Assembly (NCBI GenBank): GCA_018292915.2
Contig: JACVVK020000368.1
Coordinates: forward strand, 7,501-71,500
Direction: 5' to 3'
DNA: 64,000 nucleotides
From: Batillaria attramentaria
Lineage: Eukaryota > Mollusca > Gastropoda > Batillariidae
Every line of letters begins with the position of its first letter. Position 1 is the first letter of the stretch. Under the pieces are notes generated by a model, which had not been told where the DNA came from, did no database searches, and saw only the letters and a list, made by a program, of their open reading frames with translations. The position numbers and the translations under genes were made by a program. Positions 46,140 to 57,164 of this stretch are shown in pieces.

Positions 46140-47840
46140 ACGCAAACTGCCTTACTTTTAAATAGAGCTTACATGATTAGTTGGAGTGGTTTACGGCGAA
46201 AGACTAACCCAGAGAAGGTTCGATTGTTTCTGTAGCTACCGAGCCTCCGCTGTTTATACCACGAGCATTCAGACTCTTACCTCTACTGCTCTAGTGGCAT
46301 ACATTTCTGCGACATTTTAATTTTTCTGGTAGAGTGACTGGTGACTTTTGTACCCCCTCAAAATTCTGCGCACTGACTTGTGAGGAAATGATGTGTAGAG
46401 CAGTTGAAATTGCTTGATGTTAAGAAGAATATCATTCAAAGCATGTGCTCATGTTCACAAAAACACACTCCAGTTACGTCATCAATGAGAAAGTGCGTCA
46501 TTTCAAACATTTGGAACTCACACGTAACTTTCGGTGCACAGTTATTTTGCTCACTTTTGGGGGTGAAATTTTATTTTCCTTGGATCACGTAAAAAAAGAT
46601 CGCACAGAAAATTTTCTGCGAAGTATTTGAGAGTGCACTTTTGAATGTGAACTCGTAAACCACTGAGTGGGTTACGGAAAGTCATAACTCACACTTTCGC
46701 TCTCTGTTTCAGACGTTTTCGGACGTAAAGCACTCGTACTTAACTCACTGAAAGTTTGCGAGTGGTGTAAATTATATAATGAATTGGCGACGCAGATGTT
46801 CAAAAGTACAGCACCCAATCTGTTTTCACGATCATAAAGAACGGCCACTTCTGTGTCTGCACAAACTGTTGTCTGTTTGCTTCGGCGGGCCACGTGTCTG
46901 TTAAAGCTTCTATCTTCGTAACGCCGCTGAGATGAAAAAAAACAAAAAACTGTCGCTTTCGAAGCTGTAAGTCTGTTTGCCAAATAGAAGGATGTTTCAT
47001 TCGGCCATTGCGACCGCTTTCGTGGCTTTGTGGCATAAAATATCAAAGAAATACGACTTCCTTCGAGTCTGAGGTCCATTCCTAAACAGACTGCTACTCG
47101 ACAAAGCTTCTAAAAAATAGCCATCAATCAGCGCCGTTTAGCTGGTCCTCAATCCGCAACCAAATAGGTTACAGACCAGTAATAGCTTCCGGGTCATGTA
47201 GTAACGAGGCTAAATATAGTAGAAAATCTTTGCCCCTTTTAAGATTTGTGCAGAGTAAAAAAAAAACAAAAATGGCAATCTGGTGCTTTTTGTTGACTTT
47301 GTAAACAAGTTTCATGCCAGGTAATAGTAAAATTAGGGAAAAACGAGCCGGGCTTGTGGACTATTTGTATTCATGCGCGGCTGGCACAGAAGCCAGCAGA
47401 CGACCGTGGAATGAGGGTGTATGTGGTCGCTGCCAACATTGCCCAAAAACGGAATACTGGAATTTGTTGGAATTCACTGTATACATGAGTCTATGACTGT
47501 CTGATTTTTTTGTGAATTTTAAAGCATTTCTGTGGTGTCATCTGCAACGTTATGTGTGAGAGGAATATATAGCGTTTTCCTCCACATTTGCATCTATGGC
47601 ACGTAGCCTGTACATAGCGTCGTCTGCTCAGTACGCGACAAGCTTCTAGAACAACTTCCACGCCGGCCAGAGTCACCACAATGGCCTCAGATGCTCTACC
47701 GTGACCCAAGTGACTGATTCTGATGCACAGTGTTAGCGCATGTCACGAAAAACAAATGTCCACACGCTGCTGTATACCTGACAGATGTGGTGAGACTTCA
47801 GTGTCCGAAACTGAGATACTTTTCCTCACGGCTTGTCTAT
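46140..47840. other. Unrecognised sequence
   Basis: No gene or known repeat recognised. A 60-codon Cys-containing plus frame at 47314-47496 has no support. Confidence 0.4.
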
Positions 47841-48250
47841 CCCAGGGCCCGCATGAAAAAGTCGAGGTTAGGGATTTTAGCGCCGGGTTAAGGTCTAACC
47901 TCGAACTAAACTAGCTCTAAAGTTAAATTTTCTGGGTTTTTTTTTTTCTTTCTTGTTTTGTTTTGTTGTTTGTTTGTTTGTTTTTTTTTGTGTTTTTTTT
48001 TTTTTGGGGGGGGGGGGGAGGGGGAGGTCGTTTTTGTTGTTATTGTTTTTTTGTTTTTGTTTTTGTTTTTTTTAATCACGAAGCGGGTACATGGTGCCTA
48101 TGCCGTTATAGAAGAATTTTTTCTTCATTTTTTCGCTTCCGTTTTTTTTTTTTTTTTATTTAATTTTGTTTTGGGGTTTCTTTTGTCCTAGTCTGGGTTA
48201 GGCCCGTAACCGTGGGTTAAATGAACCTCGAGTTTCACATGCGGGCCCAG
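47841..48250. mobile_element. MITE, GGGCCCGYATGTA family, copy b
   Basis: Ends CCCAGGGCCCGCATGAAAAA and CTGGGCCCGCATGTGAAACT (reverse complement), with CGAGGTTA blocks inside. The middle has grown poly-T and poly-G tracts (47938-48150). Confidence 0.75.
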
Positions 48251-48400
48251 ATTACGCACGGTGGTATGGACAGTACAGTTGATCCGTTCAGCTGGTGGGT
48301 GTCAGTAGGTTTCAAAAATGTAGTCATTAAATTTGGCTGGGGAATGTACAGAAGTTTTTGTCGGTTTGGACGTAAGTTGGATTTTGGATGAGAAAAGCGA

Positions 48401-48549
48401 AGGGTGGGCAGGTGTTTGGAAGTTTAACGTTCTTTTCCACCACGTTTGGGTGATATCGAAGACGGGGCAACAAGAAAAAAAGCACAAAATATTTGGCACA
48501 AGCTGGGATTCGAACTCACGACCTGAGCACTGAAAGTCCGACGCTCCCC
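48401..48549 (-). mobile_element. tRNA-derived SINE, truncated head
   Basis: Minus-strand copy with a B-box-like GGTCGTGAGTTCGAATCCC, a GCC-AATAT stretch and GGTGG-AAAGAACGTT. The A-box end is missing at about 48549. Confidence 0.75.
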
Positions 48550-48939
48550 CGAGAATAGCGGAGGAGAATTGTAAATCGCATTTCAGCCTGCGCTATTCTC
48601 AAAGTCCACTTACGCCAAAATCTCACAAGGACGTCAACTGATACACGCTATTGTCGGTGAAAAACAGGAAACAGAATACCGCTGTCACACACCCTGCCTC
48701 CGGAAATACTCCAAGCGTTAAATCATCCAATCTCTGTCTCTCTCTCTCTCTCTCTGAACCTGTAGATTGCATTACGCTATTGTTGCCTTCCACTGATGGG
48801 GAGAATAAGAAGCGTGTTTGTGTTCAGCTGTTTACCCATCGGAAATGTCAGTATTGATTGTACGTAGCAAGGGATGGAATGCGTTTTAAACGACAAAGAG
48901 AGAGAGAGAGAGTTCATGCAGTTGCGTTGCTGCTTGTAT

Positions 48940-49115
48940 ACACTGATTATTATTAATTATTATTATTAACATTATTGTAATTACTTGGCTCAAACACTCA
49001 AAACGGATCCCAACACGCACAGTCATGTGGATCTCACCGCACACGATCACATTACAGACAGGTGGTGCCAAGGGTCAAATCAGCTATTTAATTTTCGAAA
49101 TTTACAACTGCATTT
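48940..49115 (-). mobile_element. SINE 3' half at the end of GT92 gene C
   Basis: The minus strand reads AAATAGCTGATTTGACCCTT, GGCACCAC and GTGCGTGTTGGGATC, and ends in ATTATTATT, matching the 3' half of the SINE at 62843-63258. It covers the last codons and 3' flank of gene C. Confidence 0.65.
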
Positions 49116-50864
49116 CCCAAATCGGTCAGTACTTTATGAACCCGACGCACGATCTCGCTAGAAAACGTCTGTAGATAGGGATCCAGCACATAGCCACTTG
49201 TGGACGGCTGGTGACTGCTTGTAAGGCCAGAAGGAACTTTCCGGTAGTGATGCAGGAGACCTTCTTCCGGTTCCATGGTGCACTGCTTGTAGTCTCCACG
49301 GAAAGACTTGACGTTGTGCACATGTGTGACGTTCACGCGTGTGGGGATGACCGCTGGCTTGGACCTGTTGTGAAGGTCGGGAGGAGATTCATCGCAAGAT
49401 AAGAACAGATATGTAAAGTAGGGCAGGGTAAAGGTAAGGTGAGGGTAGAGTAGGGTACGGTACGGTACAGTATGGTCGGGTAAGGTAAGAGTAGATCAGA
49501 TCAGATCAGTCGAGAGCAGATACGACCAGATACGACGAAAACGGACGAGAAAATACGAGAAAATACGAGATCAGATCATGCTCATATTCATGTTAGTTGT
49601 TTTTAGGAATGACAAAGTTACCGCTGAGGGGATACGAGATTAGATCATGCTCATAGTAATGTTAGCTGTTTTTAGGAATGACGAATTTGCCGCTGAGGGG
49701 TCTGTTTACAAAGGAAACAAAACCGACACAATACACATCAAATGTAAAACAAAGCTGACACTAGCCTGTCTATAATTATATGCCATGGCGTATGTATCCC
49801 TAAGCATTCAAGTTACTGAAAATGCCGCGCAACATTTCAATCTGAGAACGTCAGAATCGGCTGAACGCGACAGTAGTCTTCAACCGTGAAATATGAGTCC
49901 AGGCTCCATTCAGTGTAACAGGAATGATTTTGATCACAGGAATCGACCAGCACAGCACTTTTACACATGGGTGGTGGACTGTGGATAGTGGCGCTGTCTG
50001 AGTTGTCATCCATCCATAGTTTGTGTACTTCAGGTCTATTTTGTCTCCTCAACGTTCTCGAACACAAGAAGGACCCCCCCCCCCCCCCCCCCGCTTTGTG
50101 CTATCACTCAAACCATGAAACTTTCGCCTGGCTATTCCTCACTACTCATTCAACAAAATGGTGACTTCACCAGTCGTTCACAGTTCTCTCTCCATCGCAA
50201 AAACGGTGAAATTGCCATATCTACCGAACGGAGAATATGAGGGTAAGAAAGCGTTCTCCTTCGCAAAAGAGTCGTTAAGGGACCGTTACTCCCACGCTAT
50301 GAAGGCTCCGAACCAAAGAACTTCTTTGCTCGTGGATTTCACGTTCGTGGGCAGAGGGAACAGAAGTGGAAGAACGTGGAAAACTCATGCGTGGTAGAAC
50401 ATGTGTCAGGAATCTCAGTTGAGACGAGTCATTGACGTAGACTTTAAAAAAGCCTTTAACGTACTAATTCACAAAATATTACATAACTGATGAACTCTAA
50501 ATTTACTTACAAGACACACACCTATTATCTCAAGCTTTTCCTCATGTCTCACAGAAAAAGGAAAAAATGCATATCTCCATATGTCATATTCGCTGAAGGA
50601 GAATAAATTTGGCCTACCCCAAGGGTCTGTCTTAGGGCCACTTCTCTTCTGTATGTATATCAACAATCATCTTGTAACATCAGAATAAGGTGAGTGCGAC
50701 TTCTCTGTCGATCACTCCTCCGTTCCTACCGCCTATACGTTGGGAAATAAACTTTCATTTACTCTCTCTCTCTCTCTCTCTCTCAAACTGTTGACGATTG
50801 GTGAAGTCACCATTTTGATGAACGTATTTCGTGTCTGCAGTGTGAGCGGACGTAGATAGATAGA

Positions 50865-50910
<46 letters not shown>

Positions 50911-50991
50911 CATTAACAACGGCAAGAATGAAAACTGGACCACTGGACCAACTTCTTTTACCGTTGACAAATAAAGTTTAATTTAATTTAA

Positions 50992-51031
<40 letters not shown>

Positions 51032-53422
51032 CTTTTCCCAGGAATCCAGATCTCCCTGCCCCGTTCTGCCGTCAGCAGCATCTTCATGTTATGCGCTTTG
51101 GCGTAGGAAGAGTTTGGGAATTTCGTGTAGTTCGCTTTCACGCGCACGTCAAAGAATGTGTTGAGAAACACGAAACCCCCGCACTTTGGTTGTTGCTTGA
51201 AGTGTTTGTCCAGAAGTGGTAGAAGCTGGTCAGTCGATCTGAAAAAGAAAATGCAATTCTGTATACCGAGTGTAGCCAGGATAGCTCGGGGTATGCGTTT
51301 GAATACCAACCGGGAGCTAATAATAAAAATAATATGGGTATTTAGGGGCGCCCCTCCCTCCTGAAGGAGCTCAGGGCGTCTTACAGTCGTCACACGCATA
51401 TTCACCCAGAAACCCTAATAAAGTATTAAAAAAAAAACATGCATCGTGCATCCACACATACATTTAACTACAAACACATAATGTGCAGCATCATACACGG
51501 CCTCCCCTGCCCCCGGCTTCTACACACACACACACACGCGCGCGCGCGATCAGCAAGATGATGATATGGCAACAGCTACTGGTTGAGGGCAGTCTAGAGG
51601 GTTTTTTTTTTTCTTCAGATTTTGCTCGAAGGATGGTTTCGTGTCTGCATATCTGATTGATGCTGGGAGATCATTCCAACAAGTCGGACTCTGGTATGAA
51701 AAACTACGCTGACCAAAGGTCTTTGTTCTGACATGAGGGATACGGAGTTTCCAAGAGTCAGCGGCAGAACGAAGCTGTCTAGAGGGAGTGTAAAGCTGAA
51801 GCCAATAAGACAGATATGGAGGACAGGAGAAGGTGACACAGTTGTACGTAAGGGATATGAAATCTTATATTGTATTCTATATATAGTCAGCAAATTTGCA
51901 TAGGTGCCATGCACAGGGACTGAAACGGGTTAGGGTTAGGATAACTTTGACTTTGTATCCTCACAGCGTACGTGCGGGGTCGGGTAAAATGTGAAATACT
52001 GCAAGGTGGGATTATCATCAGGCAAGTACACAACAAATCACCAAATTGCGACCGTGTGCCTGAAAAAGGTATGACTTTTGCTGGGTTGTGCAAAAGTAAA
52101 CTGTGGGATGTAGACAAAACAGACGCACGTGTTTACGGTGCTGATCGGCTTCAATTCATTATCCACTTTGAATACACCCTGTGATCTTCTGTAAACTAAT
52201 TGTCTGCATATTAAGCCCCCCCCCCCCCACCCCCGTAGCAGTTTATATTTTCATCGACCCAGCACGTGCGCTATCGAGGATACAAAGTTATCGCCCTTCC
52301 AGTTGTCGCAGCCAATGCGACCACTGAGACATACTGTAGTCATTCCACTGCATTTGGTGTCAGAAGTGGGATGTGGCCATGGAGGCGGATGGAAAATTGC
52401 TTTACTCATAACGTTGCTTACACATTATGTTGCCCCTTGGCCTTTTCTCTGGCTGTGTAAACTAGACGTGTTTCTGTAACTTGTCCATCTTAACCAAGTA
52501 TGAATCAGATGTTACCGACCTATCAGTCCATCCAGATTTATTTGTGTTTAGGTGGGATGTTCAGTCGAGGTATCACACCCCACCCCCACCCCCGAAAAAA
52601 TAGGGCTGCTTCTACTGACGTTTGTGGCGGGAGCGTTTACTCCAACCAACTAACCAGCCGACTATAGAAGCTAATGACTGCATACTGCTAAACAAACAAA
52701 ACAGCTACAAACAAACACATAAAGAAAGAAGTGACCTTACCTGGGTGTGAAAATTTCGTCCATATCACCAAACAAAATGTAACGTGACTTCCTCATGTTC
52801 CGGAACAGGCAGTCTTGGACACAGGTCACTTGACCGTAGTACCGGTAATTCCTGGCATCCAGCGGCAAAGTCCAGTTGTACACTTCAGCCACACCCCGCC
52901 GCACATAATACGACAGCACTGAACGCACAGGTTCCGAGGCGGACATCATGTAGAAAGTGAAATGCTCAACACCAAACATACGACTTATTTCTACCTGCTG
53001 GATTACATTCATCACGTCTGTATAGGAGTGAAACGCCGGTAGACATTTGATGATGTTCCACTTAGGTTTATTTTCCGGGAACTCCCTGTGCCTAGATTGT
53101 TCATCGACCTTACTGTAGCTGGACTGGTAGTTTGTGTCGTTTTTCAAGGTCCTGGCACTTGGGTTTGTTTGGAGTTTGTTCTGCTCTTCAGATTGAGGAG
53201 GGCCATCGTTAGGTTTCGGGTTCTCACGCAATCGCGTATAGCCACTGTCTGTTACGAGTAGGATATTGGTTCTGATAGAGATGTAGTTCCTGTTTTGTGC
53301 AATGGAGCTGTTCATTTTGAAGACAGACACACCATGAGGACGATGATTATGGGTCAGAAGCGGACACACAATGTAGGCTCCTTCATACCTGGATATAGAA
53401 ATACACCGTTACAACACACACG

Positions 53423-53458
<36 letters not shown>

Positions 53459-54427
53459 ACTTTATTCTCTTACTTTACACACAATACTGTGCAAAGAGAA
53501 CAATTTCGTCAGTATGGACACAATCGGGTTACCACGGCGCCTCGGCACAGACGCGACGTCCTCTTGCAGTAAAAAAGCATCAGCATATTATAATGCTTTT
53601 AAATAACAGAGAGAGAGAGAGAGAGAGCAAAATATTCGTGTTTGTTGCGCTTAGAAAAATAGCAGACAGAAACAGAGACAGAAATCAATTCCTCACATGT
53701 TCCTAGTCTCCACCAAGTAACTGTGGAATTCCCCTTGGACGCTACCAAAGTCGTGCGAATAATCTCCCTTGTTGTAATAGATGCAGACGACAGGAAATGA
53801 CTGATAGCCTCGTCCTGAGGCGAGCACCCTGACGAACGGAACTTCGTCCACGTCATCGTAGTAGGCCGAATACACGAACAGGTGTTGGTTGTTTTTGTCC
53901 AGCGGTAACCAGTGAGGAAGGAGGGAATCTTCTTTATCTTTTTCCATTGTCTGCCATTCTGATGATGTCAGTGCCGGTGACGTCACAGAGACAGACGGTG
54001 ATGATGCTGACGTAGGCTGCTCAAGTAAGGTGTCGACTAGTAGGGTGTAAGACTTCTTCTTTTCAGCATATTTTTTTCTCCCTTCCGTATTTTTTCCTAA
54101 AAGTTCTTTGTCAAACAGATCCCTAAGTTTGCTTCTTGGAGTGGAATCTGTCGATGAAATCGATGAAGAGGGGCTGGAAGAATGAACGCCTGTCTGTGGC
54201 CGAGACTCCGCGTGAAACTGTACCGTATGCGCGGGTCTCAAAGAAAAAATTCCATACTCTTTGAATACTCGACTTCGAGTGATGACGTTGTCTGTAGTGA
54301 CAAGGATGATGACACACACGACTAGCAAGATGACGAATATCCTCCAGTTACTCACAAGCCTCGTTCTGCCCAGTATTTTCCTGGTGACGTCACCGGAAGA
54401 GGTCGCTGTTTCCGACTGCTCTTTCAT
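49088..54427 (-). CDS. GT92 family glycosyltransferase, gene C (4 coding exons, complete)
   Basis: Exons 54427-53697, 53388-52741, 51238-51032 and 49364-49088 sum to 1863 nt (620 aa) with matching phases. Start MKEQS. Layout: cytoplasmic tail, membrane anchor (about 28-45, IFVILLVVCVIILV), a stem shorter than in A and B, HLFVYSAYYDDVDEVPFVR, YEGAYIVCPLL, KWNIIKCLPAF and GDMDEIFTPR (DMDE at about 452-455). These are followed by STDQLLPLLDKHFKQQPKCGG and the C-terminal NVTHVHNVKSF and LDPYLQTFSSEIVRRV. Golgi type II GT92 enzyme; acceptor unknown. The donor after exon 3 is AAAAG|GTGTGT because a GT microsatellite abuts the exon, where A has GTGAGA and B GTAAGA, so splicing there may be weak. The last codons and stop are SINE-derived. 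Confidence 0.9.
49380..50420. other. Gene C intron 3, part; simple repeats
   Basis: GGTAAGG-like and ACGAGAAAAT-like short repeats (49420-49570), a duplicated stretch around TGCTCATA-T-ATGTTAG and TTTAGGAATGAC (about 49577 and 49646), and a poly-C run at 50075-50092. Nothing else recognised. Confidence 0.5.
50425..50694 (+). pseudogene. Degenerate LINE reverse-transcriptase remnant
   Basis: Plus-strand pieces VIDVDFKKAFNVLIHKIL and, after stops, GLPQGSVLGPLLFCMYINN, which are two RT palm motifs of Jockey/CR1-type elements. Frame broken. Lies in gene C intron 3. Confidence 0.75.
50868..50910. repeat. (GT)n microsatellite and ATTTAATTTAAT tail
   Basis: GT run followed by ACAAATAAAG and TTTAATTTAATTTAAT, a retroelement-type 3' end. 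Confidence 0.85.
51250..52730. other. Gene C intron 2, mostly unrecognised
   Basis: CT/CA runs, a (GC)n tract at 51538-51549, a poly-C run at 52216-52230, and no recognisable coding. 51600-51830 reads like non-coding retroelement sequence. Confidence 0.4.
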
Positions 54428-54563
54428 TGTGCCTGGGATCAGATGGTTTTGGGTAAATGTATGTATCCTTCCGTCCTACAGACTTGAAAAGGAAAACCTG
54501 TGATCAATCTTCTGCATAGTTACTTTCATATAGCACTGTGCCAGGTGTTTCACTCATGCAATC

Positions 54564-54738
54564 GGGGAGCCGGGGTGGCCGAATGGTAGAGCGTTGGATT
54601 TCTAATACTCGGGTCGTGAGTTCGTATCCCGACTGGGGCCAAATATTTGTGCTGGCTTTTTCATCGTTTCCCTGTCTTTGATATCACCCTATGTGGTGGA
54701 AAAGGACCCCCAAACACCCACCCACCTACCCACTCACG
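54564..54738 (+). mobile_element. tRNA-derived SINE, GAGCCGGGG family, copy 1
   Basis: A box-like TGGCCGAATGGTAGAGCG and B box-like GGTCGTGAGTTCGTATCCC, then the body GGGGCCAAATAT, GTGCTGGC, GATATCACCC and GGTGGAAAAGGAC, ending in CCCACCCACC repeats. It interrupts the intron segment TTTCACTCATGCAA of gene C. Confidence 0.85.
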
Positions 54739-54904
54739 CGAACAACATCATTACGTTTACAATTTTAAACAGGTGAAATAAAGCCTATTAAATCTGCCCA
54801 CTTGAAAAGATTGCTAGGAAATATCGTATAGGTGGGCTGGAAGGATTTCCGTTGAATACTCCGTTCCGCGCGATCATTTTCGGGATTTCTCTTCAAGAAC
54901 TCAA

Positions 54905-55068
54905 GGGGAGCCGGGGTGGTAGAGCGTTGGACTTCCAATGCTCGGGTCGTGAGTTCGATCCCGGCTGGGGCCAAATATATGTGCTGGCTTTTTCATCGTT
55001 GCTCCGTCTTTGATATCACCCTATGTGGTGGAAAAGGACGTTAAACCCCCAAACACCCACCCACCCTC
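54905..55068 (+). mobile_element. tRNA-derived SINE, GAGCCGGGG family, copy 2
   Basis: Same head (a few bases of the A-box region missing) and body as copy 1, ending AAACACCCACCCACC. Confidence 0.85.
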
Positions 55069-55332
55069 AAGAACGCAAGTAAGACCACACACTATGGTTG
55101 CTGAGCCCCTAATGAGGCGCCCCATGGGTTGGACTTTAAACGCGTCACTTTCATGCTTTTTTTGATAACAAACACACCTGCTGCGTGGAAATATATGAGG
55201 TCTTATCTTCAAGTTAAGGCCCTATAAACTATTGGAGTTCAAAGATTTACCCTGACATAAGATGTTAGCCCCTTAGCTTCACTGTGAACAACCATGCCTA
55301 ATTTAGCCAGACGAGAAAGAGTCGAAACTTCT

Positions 55333-55504
55333 GGCCCAGCTCTTTTGCCATTTTCAGTGGTGTTCCTCCCAGGTCATGGATGGAATCCACGGAGGGCTCG
55401 GAAGCTGGGGCAATTTTCATTATGCATGATGATAGAGATGAGGATGATGCTAAGATGATGCTATGGAGGTTCGTGTGGTTTGTGACTACGGGACAGGGCC
55501 GCAT
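55333..55504. repeat. Dispersed repeat, copy 2 (pair with 38700-38880)
   Basis: See the pair at 38700. The minus-strand frame with MRPCPVV, KIAPASEPSVDS and DLGGTPL is also open here. Confidence 0.8.
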
Positions 55505-55686
55505 TCGACGCTTCCTGTCATAAATATCCCGGCATTAACCGGGCCCGGCAACTACGGCGGGTGAATCTCGGCTGTGTGGCAACAGCCTCCCCATTGGGCC
55601 CAGAGCACACCCGCTCTGGGTAGGACCGACCTAGGTAGGTAAAAATCCCGCTTGCCTCGGCTGGGACTCAAACCTGGGTCTACCGA
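55505..55686 (-). mobile_element. tRNA-derived SINE body, split by TIR element
   Basis: The minus strand carries GACCCAGGTTTGAGTCCCAG (B-box-like) and a GC-rich body. Its head with the A-box-like GGGTAGTGGTTAGCAC lies at 56717-56766, on the other side of the inserted element. Confidence 0.7.
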
Positions 55687-55997
55687 TGTAACAGGCCAGA
55701 ATCTACCCCTGGCCCCGAATCTACCCGGGTAGAAACTGGACTAGGCCAGTTTAAACCCGGGTAGTTTCTGGCCTAGGCCAGTTTCTACCCCCCTGGCCCC
55801 GAATCTACCCCCCCCCCCCCCCCCCGGTCTGAGCGAAATTCGAATTCGTTGTACTGAGCTAAATTCACAATTTCACTACACCAGTTGCAACAGTGACTAC
55901 TACTGAGTCGAACTGGTTGTACTGAGCGGACGCACAAACCCTGGGGCATAGATTGGGAAAGGTTTCAAGTAGTTTGTCAATCTGAATCATTGCAGTC

Positions 55998-56273
55998 ATG
56001 GACGACCAGAAGTACAGAGAAGTTGTGTATTTTCTTTCCTCAGCGGAAAAGAAATATCCAGAGCATATCTACAGTATGTCGGACGAAAGGAAACGCACTG
56101 TCGCAAAGTCCAACTTCCGACAATTTGCGGCCAGCTACAAACTGAAGTCGGTGGTGCTGGTACACAGCAAAACCGAAAAAGAGGTGATACAAAAAAGCCG
56201 TGTCAGTGCCATTCTTCAGGCGTGTCATGACAACATATTGTATACGGTTTGCATTAAAATTAATTTTGATTAA
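55998..56273 (+). CDS. Integrase-associated N-terminal fragment
   Basis: A 91-codon frame from an ATG in a good context (GCAGTCATGG). It reads YREVVYFLSSAEKKYPEHIY, then DERKRTVAKSNFRQFA, then VIQKSRVSAILQACHDN. This order (a short lead, a KRxxxKxxF block, a VI...ILxACH end) is what precedes the H2C2 zinc-binding and catalytic integrase core in gypsy-integrase-derived proteins. The core itself is absent. It may be a first exon (GT follows in TTGTATACG) or a truncated relic inside the TIR element. Confidence 0.45.
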   Translation: MDDQKYREVVYFLSSAEKKYPEHIYSMSDERKRTVAKSNFRQFAASYKLKSVVLVHSKTEKEVIQKSRVSAILQACHDNILYTVCIKINFD

Positions 56274-56293
56274 CATCGCTATCTATCTCAGTC

Positions 56294-56296
<3 letters not shown>

Positions 56297-56352
<56 letters not shown>
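56297..56352. repeat. (GT)n microsatellite
   Basis: Uninterrupted GT run. Confidence 0.95.
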
Positions 56353-56353
<1 letters not shown>

Positions 56354-56716
56354 ACGCGTACATTAAAACATAATTTTGACAAAGTAAATATTTATATTCT
56401 CTTGTACTAGCATGAACAAAAGTTACATGAACCATTTTTAGAGACAATACTATTATTTCAAAGTGTAATCAAAGACATATACACTGTTCAAAAAAAGAAA
56501 CGCATAGTCAATCTGATGTTATTTCATTCGGGGCCAGGGGGAGGGAAACTGGCCTAGAACAGGAGGGGGTAGATTCTGCGCCAGGGGGAGAGGGGGGGGG
56601 GTAGGAACTGGCCCAGGCCAGTTTAAACCCGGTGTAGCTTCTGGCCTAGTCCAGTTTCTACCCAGGTAGATTTGGGCCTTGGCCAGTTCCTGCGGGGTAG
56701 ATTCTGGCCTGGTATA

Positions 56717-56766
56717 CCGGTCCATGGTTCGAAGTGCTAACCACTACCCTACGGGGGCCGGTCGTC
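56717..56766 (-). mobile_element. Head of the split tRNA-derived SINE
   Basis: The minus strand reads GGGTAGTGGTTAGCACTTCG, an A-box-like tRNA head continuing into 55686 after removal of the TIR element. Confidence 0.65.
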
Positions 56767-56987
56767 GAAACGTTTTTCAGATCGCCATAGGGCACGTAAG
56801 CTAACATGTATGACCGAATGATAATAATAATAAAAAATAATAATAATTGATAGAGACTTACATTGTCATGAATCATTTCTTAGCCCATGGAAAGCAATTA
56901 TTTGTGCACGTGTATTACTAATATCGGTTCTTGTCATCATGAACATCCCAGATCGACTCGTGCGCTTGTAGAAGTAAACTGCCTTAC

Positions 56988-57065
56988 CTTCAGACTTAAC
57001 AGACGAACCAGGTGTTCAGAAGTGCAGCGGTCAGCCTGTCTCTCTCGTTAATATACGATGAAGAC
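56988..57065 (-). other. Candidate 5' non-coding exon of gene C
   Basis: The minus strand ends ..CTGAAG|GTAAGGCAG, a consensus donor also present upstream of gene A. The first coding exon has its acceptor at 54483 (CCTTTTCAAG|TCTG). Flanks 56780-57165 and 29262-29560 are clearly paralogous. The exon start is not determined. Confidence 0.35.

Positions 57066-57068
<3 letters not shown>

Positions 57069-57118
<50 letters not shown>
57069..57118. repeat. (GT)n microsatellite
   Basis: GT run at the position where gene A's flank has only GTTGTGTGTAC. Confidence 0.95.
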
Positions 57119-57121
<3 letters not shown>

Positions 57122-57136
57122 AATATGCCGTTCGTG

Positions 57137-57163
57137 TGCTTGGGCGATCAGCTTGTCTCTTAT
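57137..57163. repeat. Single-copy relative of the 25-bp satellite unit
   Basis: GTGTGCTTGGGCGATCAGCT then TGTC, in the same place relative to gene C as the 4.8 kb satellite is to gene A. Confidence 0.7.
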
Positions 57164-57164
57164 T

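Larger units (their letters stand above)
55687..56716. mobile_element. 1.03 kb element with long complex inverted ends, Ginger-like?
   Basis: Left TGTAACAGGCCAGAATCTAC, right (reverse complement) TATACCAGGCCAGAATCTAC. Similarity of the arms extends over 120 bp or more and contains internal ACTGGCCTAGG/CTACCC repeats. The flanks CCGA and CCGG suggest a 4-bp target duplication within a SINE. It holds a 91-codon integrase-like ORF and a GT run. TG-start ends plus a gypsy-integrase-type segment suggest a Ginger-type non-autonomous relic. Confidence 0.55.

Noticed and set aside
47314..47496. 60-codon ORF with a C-x2-C-x2-C pattern
   Set aside because: Short, no homologue recognised, no splice or start support.
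47938..48163. Phe-rich hydrophobic ORF
   Set aside because: Translation of poly-T/poly-G tracts inside MITE copy b.
54570..54650. tRNA gene
   Set aside because: A and B boxes are present, but the sequence continues into a conserved non-tRNA body with several dispersed copies, so it is a SINE.
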